A DNA stretch of 64,000 nucleotides from Cyclina sinensis (lineage: Eukaryota > Mollusca > Bivalvia > Venerida > Veneridae). The notes under the pieces are model-generated. The model saw only the letters and a list, made by a program, of their open reading frames with translations, did no database searches and was not told where the DNA came from. The stretch spans positions 19,601,908 through 19,665,907 of the forward strand of contig JAAONU010000019.1 in NCBI GenBank assembly GCA_012932295.1. The letters run 5' to 3'. Positions 23,191 through 36,689 of the stretch are shown here, piece by piece; within the stretch, counting starts at the first letter, position 1, and each line of letters opens with the position of its first letter. The translations under genes were made by a program, and so were the position numbers.

Positions 23191-25360
23191 TACCCTTATA
23201 TCTGAATCACAATAAACAGTCCTATTCTGGGATAGGCATCTTATAGCTCAAGGCCACCCAACCAACCATCCATTCACTTCTCACCAAGTTACTCTCTGGA
23301 TGATCATATCTAAAACTCCACTGTGTAAGTTTCAATGAATTGGAAAATAAGATATTGGATGTTTGAACAGCTAGATAAGGATTGAAAGAACTAATAAACC
23401 AAGTGCACTTACTGTTTGAGTAAACAAAATGTTTAAAGTAAATAAGCGAAACAGTAGAAAGTCTATAAAAATTCCTATACAGGTTGGAGGTCAATACAAC
23501 CTGTAGTAATTCTTCAATATCGAAAAGAAAAAGATCATGCAAATACTATAATACAAAATCGCTGCATGTTTGTTTGATTAAGATGCACTACAAATGTTGG
23601 AAGTATCAACAATTCCAATTCAATTCAATGCCAAATCTAAACAAATGATAAATTATTTTGAAACTGGTTTGGTTTCAGCCACAAAATAAAAATACTACTG
23701 CAGTGCGGCAACATTTAAATGACTTCTTAACGCTAAAACAAGTAATTCAGTTTAAAAGGAATTGAAATAAAAGAAATTTGACCAACCTTAATTTTTCCGT
23801 GACAATGTAAATGTGATACATTTCCACGTTTAATCATAATGTTTTAATGCCCTATAACATGCACAATTTACGTGTTTTGTAAATGATATAAAATCCTCAT
23901 GAAAACTAAGACAGATCGTACATTGTTGACTTATCAAGCATGCCGCATTTAATGAATACGTTCATAAATAAAGTTACTGACAATGTAGATATTTTGTCTA
24001 TATATAAAGCCGTTGGCAATCGTAACCCAGTATAACCCTACTACTATTTTAATGAAACATTTACTATACGATCTATTGACATTTCAACCTACTACCTTCA
24101 GTCAATAGCAAAGTCAAACAGAGGAGATGAATAAACCTATAATCTATCTAAAATGCAAGGTGCGTCTTCATTCTTTAAGTCACAAGCTAAATGTTGTGGT
24201 GAATTATTCTGCATGTTAAACAAAATTTGGAAATAATGCTGTCTATTCAGTATCTCAAAAACAGAAAGAAGATATTGATAAACAAAAAATATCTTTAAAA
24301 AAGATGATCGACATAGTATGTTACAAAATTAGTGCCTCATAAGTGTATAGTTTTAGGACACTGGCAAAAACTGAACGGGGGTATTAAGCGAATGACCTAC
24401 TTCCACATCAGTTTCGGCTATTAACAAAAAAATATTGAGTGTAATGTTGAAAGTGTTAATATCATTTTCAGTGAAATAAATTATATACAGTCAGTCACAT
24501 TTATTCCATTTAGTATTGTTTTTTAAGGTTAACATTTTTTATATTTAATTTACAGCTGTTTATGTTATCATTATTGCATAATTCTCAGAGGCAATTTAAC
24601 AATAAATTACAGATTCTGCCTTAAAATTGGATGACAGCAACACTTTCAAACAATGGCAAACTTCCTTCTTCAGGGGAAGATTTTGTTTCATTTCAAATAT
24701 AAGTCAAAATCGACTCTAATACAGCTAAGCCGAAAAAGATATTGATATAAGAGAATGATGGAAGTTATTAAGCCCTGAATGGAAACAATCATTCAACAGG
24801 GTTAATTTTGATTTGAAATTTACCAAGAAAACCAGATTGAAAGTAACAGAGAATTGTGCTAGCTTGAAAATTCTAACATTCCTTGTATATATAACCATTT
24901 GCAATAGATTTAAAACATATATGTAACAACATTGAGTTTTGATCTACTGTGGATCTTTTTCAATTCATGAGTTCACCATTCATGACCAAATCCTTCTGTC
25001 AAGTTTGAAAAAACCTAATCAAACCATTGTAGAACTAGTGATTAAAATCACTTTACACATGCAAGTAAATCAAACCTTGACCTTATTATGCAGAGACCCC
25101 AAAGTTCTTTAGCAGTCATTTAATTAGCATGGTCCACCTTCATATGAAATTTAAATATTCAAGGCATGTTTATTGTTGCGTCTTAAATACCTGTAACACT
25201 CTTAAAAAGAAAAACTGAAATGTCATAATGTCATCTTTTTTTACAGAATCATTTTAAATATAATCTAAAAACTGTTTTAACAATCAATGTATTATTAGGA
25301 GGCAATCAATTGCTTTAATATTACAAATCAAAAGAAGTTTACAATACTAGTTTATTAATT

Positions 25361-26261
25361 CAAGAGCTGTCAGAATGACACTGATGCCCCCACCCATTAT
25401 GTATGGTATATCATAACTCACAAATGTCAATAAGGACTGTAGACTCAGCATGCTCAGCCATAAGATCCAGAGTTATCTACTCATAAGCTAACCTATGATT
25501 TATTCAATCCTGAGAAATTTATCAAAGACTGCTTATAAACTACAGTTGATGCAGAGTGAAAAAATTATACAATTAAAATTGCTCAACCATCCAGTCAAGA
25601 ATGAGGGTTCAATGTGCAGTAGTTTTCAAGTTATTACATTAAAGACTTTTTTCACACAGCAGGCTCCTGTGAGCTTGATCTTTGGCCCAGTAGGCCTGGG
25701 TAATCTACTGATCATACCTAACTATCCTGTAAGGTCCTGGGAGCACTAGTCTTATTTTAGAATTATTGACTGGAAACTATTTTTAAAGTGCAAGCCTCTA
25801 GCTGTTAGCTTGTTCTTTGACCATGTGGACCAAAAAGTGGTTGGTCTATTCATCATGCCCCAACATCCTGTAAAGTTAGGTCCTTAAAGAGCAGTTGTTC
25901 CTGAATTACAAACCGGAAACCATTTCCAAAGTATAGGCCCCTTCAGCTTGATTCTTGATCCTAAGGGCCAAAAAAACAATGAGGACCATCTACTTAACAT
26001 GCCAATCAATCCTATAAAGTTTTAATGTCCAGCATTGAAGCACATATTCATTCTTTAATCATTGATCAAAAAATCATTTTCAAACTCAAGTCCCTCTCAG
26101 CTTATCCTTAAAAAGTAGGCCCAAAACTTAAGTGTTCATCTATACAGGATGTCCTATAGCTACCTACTGACCATATTTCAAGTCTCTGTATCAATGTGTT
26201 TTCAAGTTCTTAATCAGAAACAAAATGAGTCTACCAACAGACTGGCAGACATGAGCAAAGA
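25361..26261 (+). repeat. Dispersed bivalve repeat, copy 2
   Basis: Same family and orientation as 43-642, starting CAAGAGCTGTCAGAATGACA and ending at ATGAGCAAAG. It is longer, holding four to five degenerate monomers of about 130-150 bases with the shared words 'AGCTTGA', 'CATCCTGTAAAG' and 'GGAAACCATTT'. A small open frame inside (25495-25749) is not a gene. Confidence 0.7.
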
Positions 26262-26377
26262 ATATATCCTCTCTTCTCAAAGTGGGGGATAAACTATGGC
26301 AAATACAACAGTACTTTACTAGTACCAAACCAGTAAACATGGCAAATTGTTAAACAAGAAATCGGTAGAACCGATGG

Positions 26378-26821
26378 ATGCTCCCCGAATAAATGCCAAT
26401 TGCAAAAGGGCTATTGTTTAATATGTTTTTTTTTTAAAGTATGAAAAATAACAAAGGGCAATAACTCCTAAATTATGCAAAATACAGAGTTACAGTTCTT
26501 GCACGCTGCACTTCTCCTCATAGAGATCTATCTACCAATGAAGTTTTATGTTAATATCTCTTATACTTTGTGAGATATGCCCCGGACTAAAAATAAGTAT
26601 GAGAAATTTCAAAGGGCAATTACTCAAAAATTAATAAAGCAAGAGTTATGGTTCTTGTGCACTGCACTGCTCCTTAATGAGATCTAACTACCTATGAAGT
26701 TTGGTCTTGATATCTCTCATAGTTTTTGTGTTATGCTCCGGACAAAATTATGATGGACGGACGAACGAACGGACGGGACGGACAAAGGGGCAACTATATG
26801 CTGGCCCTTCGGGGAGCATAA
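26378..26821 (+). mobile_element. Dispersed element with ATGCTCCCCGAA inverted ends
   Basis: The left end ATGCTCCCCGAA is repeated inverted at the right end TTCGGGGAGCAT. Two internal diverged copies of a ~200-base block each carry AAAGGGCAAT, GAGATCTA, ATGAAGTTT and GATATCTC/AATATCTC words, and a GGACGGACGAACG-rich tract (26755-26785) precedes the right end. It has no coding capacity. I recognise the layout as common in bivalve introns, without a family name. Confidence 0.65.
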
Positions 26822-27996
26822 AACAGCTGTTATGGATGTTCAAGCCAATGCTTATAAATCACCATATCAAACTCATTTACAGTACCACTGGATCATTTAA
26901 AAAAATACATAAACTATAAATTAATCAAGAGAAATGACAATTTGATTAAACATGTAGCAATGACCATCTTGTTAGCATAATCCCTGGGGTAAACTGATGT
27001 TTACTGACTGCACAATCACTTCTGATAACAGTCAGGCAAGGGCACAACCAGGGCTTCTTGTGGAATGTTTCAATAATATATAAGTGGTTCAGACAGATAA
27101 TATTTGTTCTCCCAGTGAGGTTGTTTGTTTGCCAACATGAGCCAACTTTAAAACAACCACTAACTATAATGATCACACACTTATTATACACAACAAAGAC
27201 AACATGTTGAAAAGTAATCTATCAACAATACATTTCACTGGATTTAAGCTCCAGTACTGTTTGTATCATTGTATTATCCTTTTATTGTTTTCTTTTATCA
27301 TGAATTACTGTACTATGTGTCTGGCTATGTGTGTACGTCCTTATATTTGTGATATTAGTTTTCACAATAAAAGGCGTCACCCTAATGGGGCCTCAGAAAA
27401 AAAAATCACCATACAGTCTAAGGCAATCTGATTAAAATCATATCCTAAACATTGCTATGCTAGTAGGATCTGAGGACGACCGATAGAAGGTCACCTTCTC
27501 ATGACCTATCCATCAGCCAATCAGAGCAATGCTTCAACCCTCATGGAAGGAAATGTTCAACTTGTGAAAATCTATTTATATAGCTGGGATCCCAAACAAT
27601 TATCTGCCATGTATAAACTGTCACCGAACTCAGTTAATTTTATTTGTCATAATCTTTCAAAATAATGAGATTTATGTTTGTGATGAATATCATTTTTTTA
27701 AAATATCTAAGCACTTTCCATCTTTGCTAATAAATATTGTTATGCTAGAGAAGTTTACACGCTGTTTGAACACGCCAAGTGTACAGGTAAGCTATTGAGA
27801 CGCGTCATAAGCTGCAGTGTCATTGGCTGGGATATAAATAACAAAAATCGAAATTCCAGTTTTTGAGAAGATAGAAATGAATGCGTCAGTCAGATTGCAG
27901 TCTAAGGTATTAATAAACAAGGTCCTAAGTTTATTTTATGCCTAAAATTCTATCCAAAAAAAAAACAACACCCTGTATGTAATTTATAAAGATTAC
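26822..27996 (-). other. MYO18A: Intron 3' of the long alternative exon
   Basis: No exon or repeat with clear ends. A plus-strand ATTGG box followed by GATATAAATA lies near 27820-27840 but no plus-strand gene follows it, so I do not call a promoter. Confidence 0.5.
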
Positions 27997-30402
27997 CTCT
28001 AAATTTGCAGAGGAGCTCTCTGTCCCTTCCTCTTCTTTTACCTGGAAGATTGCAATTATCTGCTGTAGATCCATTTGATGACAGCTATCCTGTCTTGTGT
28101 ACCTTGGTCTTACTGGTTCCTCTTCAATAAAAGTTGCCTGTAATGTTCCTTCAACAGCAAAACTATGTTTAGCTTTCACAGGGGAACCAGGTCGTGGAGA
28201 GACTAACCTACTTCCACTTGAAGTTCTCCTTCTTGTACCTGGTTCACTCACTGGACCATTCTGAATTGCTTTTCCTAAAGGTGTTTCAATCACTTTGGGT
28301 TTCACTTTAGGTTTTTCACCACTTTCGCAAGAATGAGTTTTAATCTTTTCAATACTTGATTTTCTTTCTCTTGGAGTGGTTCTTCCAGCAATCTCTCTTG
28401 GAGTGGTTCTTCCAGCAGTCTCTCTTGGAGTGGTTCTTCCACCAGTCTCTCTTGGAGTAGTTCTTCCAGCTGTTTCCCTTGGAGATGGTTGTGAAGCTCT
28501 AGCAGGCATCTTGGCTGACCTAGGTGAGGCCTGCCTAGCCCTAGGTGAATTGCTTACTCTTGGTGAATTGTTTGCTTTGGACGTTGCAGTCCCTCTTGGA
28601 GATGCTGCGATAACTTTCCTAGGAGAGGTTGATATGCTACCCCTAGGTGATGGTGGTATTCCCGACAAAACACCTCTGCTGGACTTTCTTTCCAATGGGG
28701 GCTTTCCATTTGATTCATTCATTTTACTCATAGAAGAATCCACAGAACCACTCCTACCAATCGGTTTCTTATCAACAGACCTCGTCCCTTTTGAGTCAGA
28801 AGTTGATTCTGTTTTTGACTGTGGCATGTTTGCTATATTTTCCTGAATAGTAGCTGAGTCTGATTTAGTTTCTGTCTCAGGGCTTTTATCCTGTCCAAGA
28901 ATATTGTTCAAATCAAGTGCTACGTATTCAGTACTACCATCTTTCCTTATAGACAAAAAACTGTTCTCTGATTCAGATTTTTTCACTGGTTGTTTATTCT
29001 GTTGAGGTGGTACACCAGGCAGTTTCCTACCTGAAGAAGTTCTTTTTAGTGGCCTTTCTATGTTTGGGGTATACTTTTGACCATCTGGACCTAAACTTTC
29101 ATTAGAAAAAGTTTTCAGTTTTAAACTAGTTTTAACAGTTTGTTTAAACCTTTCAGATGAATCACTTCTCTCTTTTAACTTCACTTTGTCTTTTACAGCA
29201 TTTTCATTACTTCCTCTTCTCACAGGTATTGCAGCTTTAGCTTCAAATGATTTAGTAGTAGATATAAGCCCTTTTCTTGGACTTGAATATCCATGTTTTC
29301 TTGGGCTTTTACTTTCTTCAACTTCATCAATATCATCATCAGAATCATTTAATCCTTTCAAGGATAGTTTAAGATCTGGATCACATGCTTTTTTTGATTG
29401 CCTGTCACTAGAAACTATCAATGATTCTCTGTTTTGTGATGAAGACCTTGAAACTGTTGTAAAAGGCCTATCCTTCTTTACTGCACCTCTTGGTGAATTT
29501 CCATGCACTGTTGGTGTCCTGGGAGAGCTTCCTCGCCTTGCACTTCCTGCTTGTTCTGATGAATGTCCCTTGATTCTATGAGGCTGTCCACTTGACATAT
29601 CTCTCCCAGACCTCTGAGAACTGATAAGTGCACTTGCACTAGCTCCTCTCTGTAAATTTGAAGCCTTTCTTTCTATCACAGTTTCCTGTATCCTTCTCAG
29701 ATCTGTGTTCGACTTTGATTTACTTTCTTTAACACTTTTAATGGCACTGACAGAACTTTCATTTACCACTGGTTCTTCAGTTTCCTCACTGCTACTACTG
29801 CAAACATCCTTTTCATTTTCATCATGTTTATCTCTTTCTTTTGCACCTAGGAAGTCATCAACTTCACTGGACTCAATTCTTTCACATTTTCTCAAATTTC
29901 CAGTTGAGTTTGATTCATCTATTTTGTTAGTCTGCCAGTCCTTATTGTCCCTTTTCTTAACTTTTACAGTATCAGTTTTATTCGCTTCTACTGTCCTTGG
30001 ACTAAAAGGTTCAGGCTCAAAAATTCTCAAAGAATCTCTGTCTCCTTTCCTAACTCTATTTAATGCTCTTTCAAGAACTTTAGTTCTGTCTTCTAACCTT
30101 TCATTTCTTGGAGAGTCATCACTCTCTGGTGATTCGTTTACATAAAACTTAATCTTTTGTTCAGAATTTCTGTCAAGATCTATAGTACTTTCCAATATTC
30201 TTCTTCTACTTTTCGATATAACATCATTTGGTGGCTCTGTTTCAGCGTTTCTTTCGTCGTCGTTAAAATCTGATTTATCAATTCCCTCTGTAACTTTTAC
30301 GTCATCAACATTTCCATCCACTTGTTTGTACTGCCTTGTGCTTCCAATATTACCACAGCTTCTCCCTCTCTTGAGAGAGGGCACTGGCCTTTCTGCTTCC
30401 AT
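27997..30402 (-). CDS. MYO18A: Alternative first coding exon: 802-codon Ser/Pro/Arg-rich N-terminus
   Basis: Open from ATG at 30402 to the donor GAG|GTAATC at 27997, phase 0, so it joins the shared exon 20884-21078 in frame. Without splicing, the frame stops 20-odd codons into the intron. An in-frame TAA sits four codons before the ATG, and a splice acceptor (TTTCACAG) lies 22 bases upstream, so the ATG is a true start in an exon with a spliced 5' UTR. The sequence is disordered: rich in Ser, Arg, Lys, Glu, with many SPR/TPR motifs (for example SPRKV, NSPRVSNSPRARQASPR) and a tandem GRTTPRET repeat (about four copies, 24 bases each). It ends QMDLQQIIAIFQVKEEEGTE plus SSSANLE. It has no PDZ. 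Vertebrate MYO18A has a Pro/Ser-rich N-terminal isoform (gamma), and this may be its counterpart by position; sequence homology is not shown. Alternative: a separate intronic gene. Long plus-strand frames at 28376-30145 are shadows. Confidence 0.8.
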
Positions 30403-30424
30403 AAGATACCAATTTTAGAATCTC
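30403..30424 (-). other. MYO18A: 5' UTR piece and splice acceptor of the long alternative exon
   Basis: 22 bases between the acceptor TTTCACAG (AG read at 30425-30426) and the ATG. They contain an in-frame TAA. They show that no upstream coding exon can be fused in this frame. Confidence 0.6.
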
Positions 30425-33400
30425 CTGTGAAACAATAAACTATCAGTATCAGACTACAACAAAGGCAGCATAATGCAGAATCAGTAACAACAGAGTACCA
30501 ACCCTTTTTTTGTTATGAAAATACTCTGATTAAGTTATTTTAAAGTAGTTAGCACGTACTTTCTTCAAACAGTCTCAGAATTTTTCATCTTGCATCAAGT
30601 ACTTGTAAGGCAAAACTGTTAAAACCAGCAAATGAGAAAAAATTGTAACTGATGACTTTAGAGATTTTTTATTTTTACTTTTTATTTCAGATGTAATATG
30701 CACTTTTACTAAAGATTTTTTACACAATTATACATCATCTAGTTAATTACAATTTAAATAAAAATTAGGAATGAAATACAGCTTAAATCTGTGCTTTTCT
30801 TGGAGCTAGATCTTCTTTGTTTAAGCCTGATGTCACAAGTCTTTAACAATATTATTCGAAATTTGAATAGTTAGAGTATTTAACTGAAAACTTTAAATAA
30901 AAGAAAACTTCTATAAATTTTTTTCACCAAATTGAAAATGAAACTTTACCAATAGCCCATATTATTTTTAAAATTTCAATTCAGACCAAACAGTGGATTG
31001 GGAAATGCAAGTGAACATGCAACATGTAATTTACCATTTCTGCATAACAACAATGGTCTCTTTGTTTTCATGTACAGTGTACGATGCTTTTAAGCCAATA
31101 AAGTTTGTACCTAGCAATAAACTTTTATTTCTTTGACTAACCTATTATAATTACTTCTTTCTTGTTTGGTTAATAATTATGTCCAACCACAATGGTTCCA
31201 TTGACGGGCAAATGCAGATTTGTTTAAACTTAAGTTCTTTGCTTTTTTGTTTCTTTGTTTGTTTGTATGTTTGTTTTATTAAATGATCCACAAAATGAAT
31301 GATTTTGTGTACCTCATGCAGAAAAAAAATCCTAATAAAATTTCTGGATACATTTTTCTTTTATATTTTAGTATATTCCTACTATAATAATTTAAGTACA
31401 AAATAAGTATGACATATAATGTTGACATGTAAAAGATACAGTTAAATAAAGATGAGTAATCTTGTGCAAGATGACAAAATTCTGACACCTGAAGCTTAAA
31501 GAGAAACCACCTGTGCATTTAAGTATAAATTTTATGAATACTTTTATCATCTACACACTTAATATCCTGGTTGTTAGATTACTTTCTGGTTTTGAAAATG
31601 TTGATACAAATGATTGTTTGTAGATTTTTTTTATGAAAAAAGGATTTATGACACAAAAGTATAAATCAAAACACTCCTTGTTATCTTTTTCCCCCTTTTC
31701 AAGTTTAAACTATTTCAAAATTTTCTTTTCCAAAAATCAAAAGATATAAATCCAAAATTTAACAACTGCGCTGACCTCTGCACAAATCACTACAAAATTT
31801 ATGATAAAGATCTTTGATTAACTGACTGATTTTACGACTGAAGAGAATGTTTTTGCTTGTTTGTTGCATGATAAGTCGTCATGAGTCAATTATTCCAAAT
31901 ACAAATCATGACACAATGCATAAATACAAAGAATCCATAAATCAGATACCTGAAATTCATAATTCATTTTCCAGTCTACAATTAACTTAACATGATGAAA
32001 CCCACCTTATGTACATTATTGCCAAAGTGTATCAAATAGCTTTTTTCGATCATTATTATAAGGCGCAAAACTGTACCAAAACTTGAGAAAACCCTTGTTG
32101 AAATCTGGCAGTAAAAACAATTAACTGGTAACAAATTTGAGCAGAATTAGATCATTATTTGATTAAATTTCAATCAGGAATTTATAATGCCCAATAACTG
32201 TTCAAATGTAATTTATTTCACGCATATAATTAAACATTTGTATGTTTTAGGTAACCCGAGACCAACTCCATCTGGCTTGGATTCAATCAGAAAATAAACT
32301 TTGCCAATTACCATTTATTTTCAGATTAATTTGATTTAAAAACACATTGAATGTGCCTTATCATTTCCAGGTGATAAGTCTGACTGAAACTTTAATAGCA
32401 GCTTGTACATAAAGACTACTTTGTGACTGTTTTACTTTTTTTCTTTTCACTGTATTTGTTTACATTATGCATATATCTTGGTATCAATAAAAATCACAGT
32501 GGTGCTTACACCTGAGCACTGCCTACTGCAATGTAAAGGTTGTAATTCTTTAAGACAGAGTTATAGAACCTTTTTTTAAAAAAACATTAATAAAGAACTA
32601 AAAGCAGCTCTCTTGCATGCTGTAGAATGACAGATTTCTATTTTTAACTTCTCATTAAATGCCAATATAAGCCTGACTGACTCATGAAGATGACCTATAT
32701 TTTAAAGCCTTCCCAGGTGGTTTCTCAGCCATTTCTCTTTTACAAGCTGACAAATATTCTTTAAGTATAATGTAGAGACAAAGAAATTATTTTTACCATG
32801 ATTATATCCTGAGTTAGCAAAACTGATAAACAGAATACTTGTCCTTGTTTTTCTCTGCCCCTCTTCGTTTTCCTCTACTTGTCTAATTCAGTTTTAAGAC
32901 AATGATGAACAATTCTGCCGGCTAGGACTCCAACACACACAACGATCATGTACTTTGATCTGTTCCAGTTTAATCCTTTCCCTGTTCTAAGCAATATTTC
33001 TTACAACTAGCTACTAGACTACTAGTTGAACAACTTGTTTACCTTCCTACCAAGTTTCAATCAACTGACGCGTTTTCACTTCTCCGGAGGAAAACTTCAA
33101 CTTAATAAAAGTATTACTCCTGTTGCTAACTTTTTTAACATTATATACCAGCGTATAAATCTTCCTTTGAATTTCTCTTTGAACAGTTTACGTCCTTCCT
33201 GCAAATCCAAATTTTTGGCGTTCTAAATAATTGATGTTCCCATATTCCTGTAAAAGTGCAGATGTCCTATCTGGCATAATTCAACATTGAACAGATGAAT
33301 TATTTTGTTGGTCTATATATCACATTTACTATACAATGTCACATAACAAGGTTGTCGTTTTCAAATCCTGTGATCCTTTTCACCATACTCTAATAACTTC

Positions 33401-36400
33401 TTACGAATGACCATGACTTAATTGACAAAACAAGATATGATTAATGATTTCACCTCTATTCATACACACAAAAAGTATACAATATAATTTGAAAACAATT
33501 ATGTTATACACATTCAGGAAACTATATAAATACTGAAACAAAATTTGTCAGACACAAAGGTATTTAGAAGTTTTGCATGTCCTCAGTAAACAATTTATTT
33601 TAAATTTTCTCTAAAGGTATGAATGAATTTTAGTAGACCTTCAAGGCACTCACCTGCTTGAAGCAGTGAGCTTCACATCAATTTATTCAAGAAAGGTTTG
33701 ATAACATATACCTATAAATATACTTTCACATTTTGCATGCTGAGAAGGGAAGCATATGGTTGCTCAATCATCATCAAAAAACTTTCCACTGGTCAGAAAA
33801 ATCACTGCAGTGAATATGCAACATCAAAATTTTAGGCTTATCAAACTCTGACCAAATTTTTGTTCCTATCTGACCAATAAACTCTGACAAACTGCATCTG
33901 AATAATATGAAGGTTTTTTTTTTTCAATGTCTCTAAATAAAAATTTGCTGTTGATCCAAAATATTTCAAAACAAGAACCAGTGGCAATGCTTGGTTTTCA
34001 GTGGTGCATATTCAACTGGGTGAAAATCCAAAGAAACTAATGTGTTGATATTCCCTGGTATATTTGGATGATTTTATCAGTTCAGGTTTACTCAAAAACA
34101 GTGAACTATCTATCATGGAAAAAGTTCAATCTTGAGTTAAATTCTGTTTTCCTCTAAAACCAACTCTGCATGGCACTTAAACAGATACTCCATAATATTC
34201 AATGCTCAAAACTTACATTCAAATGTAAATACTGAGTGAACCCAAACAAGTTAAACTGAAGAAAAGAAAAGAAATTAAATCAATTCTTGGAAATAAAATT
34301 AATAGCTACTCCTGAGTCCATATGCACTAAACTCTCCAGTAATATGTAAACACTCCCAATCACTTATTTTATAACTGAAATAATGTGTTGTACATGATAA
34401 AAATATCCTATTCGTTTCAGAAATTTTGCCATCTTCAAAAAATCTATGGAAGAATTTCAATAATCAAATTCTTTATCACATTACAGTTTCTACCTTAAGG
34501 GTATCATTCAACATACACTTCTAAAGCTTCTAGCTTAAACAAGAATTTCTCAAGTCCAAAACTGAATATTTTCATGTACTTGTTAAATCTTATTCATTAG
34601 CTCGACATTTCAAAGAATAAGGAGGGCTATTGCACTCGCCCCTACGTCAGAGTCGGCACTGGTTGAAGTTTTTAACTTTGAAACTGTAATAGCTTGTTTA
34701 TTATCAAAGGGATTCAATTAATTGATACTTAAAATACTTGCATATAGTGACAAGGCCCTGCTGTTGGGACAAGGCGTATAACTGTGACAGGAATATTAAC
34801 AGAATTCTGACTCTATCTTCTAACTTTGAAATTTTGTCATTTAGAATCTTAAACAAGCTGTCATGCTGGATTTGACTTTTGCGACATAGGATTATGGTTA
34901 AGAATTTAGGCATTTTTAAAGACATGCTCAAATTCCACTATCAAAGCACAGAGAACAGTAAAGCACACTGTTATTTCTTATAGGATTATTCTAAGGGCTT
35001 CTTTCTTCTGTACGGGCAATCAACTTAGATCGAAAGAACATTCCAGCTGATGAATTACTATCAACTCTTAACATTACATGAATTTTTAATAAAGCATACA
35101 TTTTCAAGTTTCAAGGGAAGGCAATTTCCATAAAATCAAAAATGCACTGATATATGTCCCAAATTCTATCAAAAATGAGAGAACAGGACAGCAACAGGAT
35201 ATTATAAGTGCAGACTGAAACAAAATGATGAAATCCATGTTAGTAGAAATTAAATGTATCATATGGCTATAACAAAGAAACAGCATCTGATGCAAGTTTT
35301 TTGCAAGTCATATTTTAAACAACCAAGCACAAAAATCACAGCTAAACTATACTCGGAACCGAATTAACAGTCTACAACAAAATTATAATCCAAATGAAAA
35401 CCACTAGATAGAGTGACAAATCAGACTGTTGTCACGTTAGAATATTTCTTCACGTAATGACACAAGCAAATAAACATATAACTTGACAGCTAGAGCAAAT
35501 TTAACATATTACTTCATTTTCTGAAATTTATCTCAAGTAAGTAAATATTTCAACACTGTTCGGTAAAATTTCCATATTATAATCTTTCAAGCCCCCTTGA
35601 TAATTCAAGATGAAATTGGTTTATCCATTTTGATAACTATAATCCCATACGAATATCAATAACTCCCTTTATTGGAAGACATCCCCTTACAATCTACCAA
35701 TTAAACAAGTTCACTTTTCAACATGCGATGAAACCAAGATTTGAAGGTAAAATGGATACAATAACAGACATGCAATACACACCAATTCAACTACGATAAC
35801 AAGCTACATAAATCTGGGGAAATATATCGCTGAAGAGATGACAAGTGTGTTTATTCTAACAGATAAGATCGGTGGCTTCATTATTTTCATAGTACCCAAT
35901 ATAGAGCTCTTCTCGGCTTTTTTTTATGGTAACAGCCTTGGCCTTTTGTTTGTCTAATATTGTATACAGTAAATTTTACACACATGAAATTTTATTATAG
36001 ATTACATTTAATCAAGTATAATACCAATATACCACACTTCCTGTAACATGAAAAAGTAGAAAATAAAAAGTTTTGTAGAATATAAAAAAGTTTCAAACTC
36101 GGAAGTTTTTCACACATATGATAGTTCACTAAAATTTCTATACTTTATAGTAAAAATCAAAAGCGATCTCAGGTAAAGTTATGGCTGGCAGTTAACAACT
36201 GCTAATAGAATCTATTCCCTGGCTCTCGTTTCACAAAAACACCTATTTACTCAAGTAAGTTTGTTAAAAATGTTCTCTTAACACATGAATTGCAGACCTC
36301 TTTCAACATGACATTTGAATAGGAGATCTTCATTTTTTTACAGGTTGCAGTAATGAATGTAAGCAAAAGTAATTTAGCAGTTTAGAGTTTCAGTAATAAC

Positions 36401-36685
36401 TTAAATAATATTTCTTGCCATAAATAAATATTTTCTACATAAATTTATTATCTTTCTAAAAGTATGCATATTCTAGAATCTGCTTTTTGACAGGCTCAAA
36501 ATTTAGATGTCTTTGAACAATTTCAATCTAAAAAGTATCAAAATTAACTCAATCAAGGCCAAGCTGTGATAATTTAACATATCCTGTTAATCTCTTCCTT
36601 TCCTTTTAACAAGTTTACTATGCTAAAATATCTAAAATGGACTTGAAAATTTTACTAACTGAATGGTGAATAAGGCCATGATCAG
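30425..36685 (-). other. MYO18A: Intron or 5' region of the long alternative exon
   Basis: About 6.3 kb, AT-rich. 34610-34900 resembles a dispersed bivalve repeat (GTCAGAGTCGGCACTGG followed by TTGAAGTTTTTAAC). The untranslated first exon feeding the acceptor at 30424 should lie somewhere upstream of it (in gene direction); I could not locate it. Confidence 0.45.
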
Positions 36686-36689
36686 ATGA

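Larger units (their letters stand above)
21079..25360 (-). other. MYO18A: Intron upstream of the shared motor exons
   Basis: AT-rich sequence. It contains a hammerhead-like motif (22751-22794) and a minus-strand SINE (22985-23190). Elsewhere I see no exon with splice signals, no RNA gene and no clean repeat. Very short additional first exons could be missed by eye. Confidence 0.55.

Noticed and set aside
27820..27845. ATTGG box followed by GATATAAATA as a plus-strand promoter
   Set aside because: No plus-strand gene follows; chance occurrence in AT-rich DNA is likely.
28376..30145. Plus-strand open frames of 131-156 codons
   Set aside because: Antisense shadows of the 802-codon exon, with repetitive Leu/Val/Gly translation of the SPR-rich strand.
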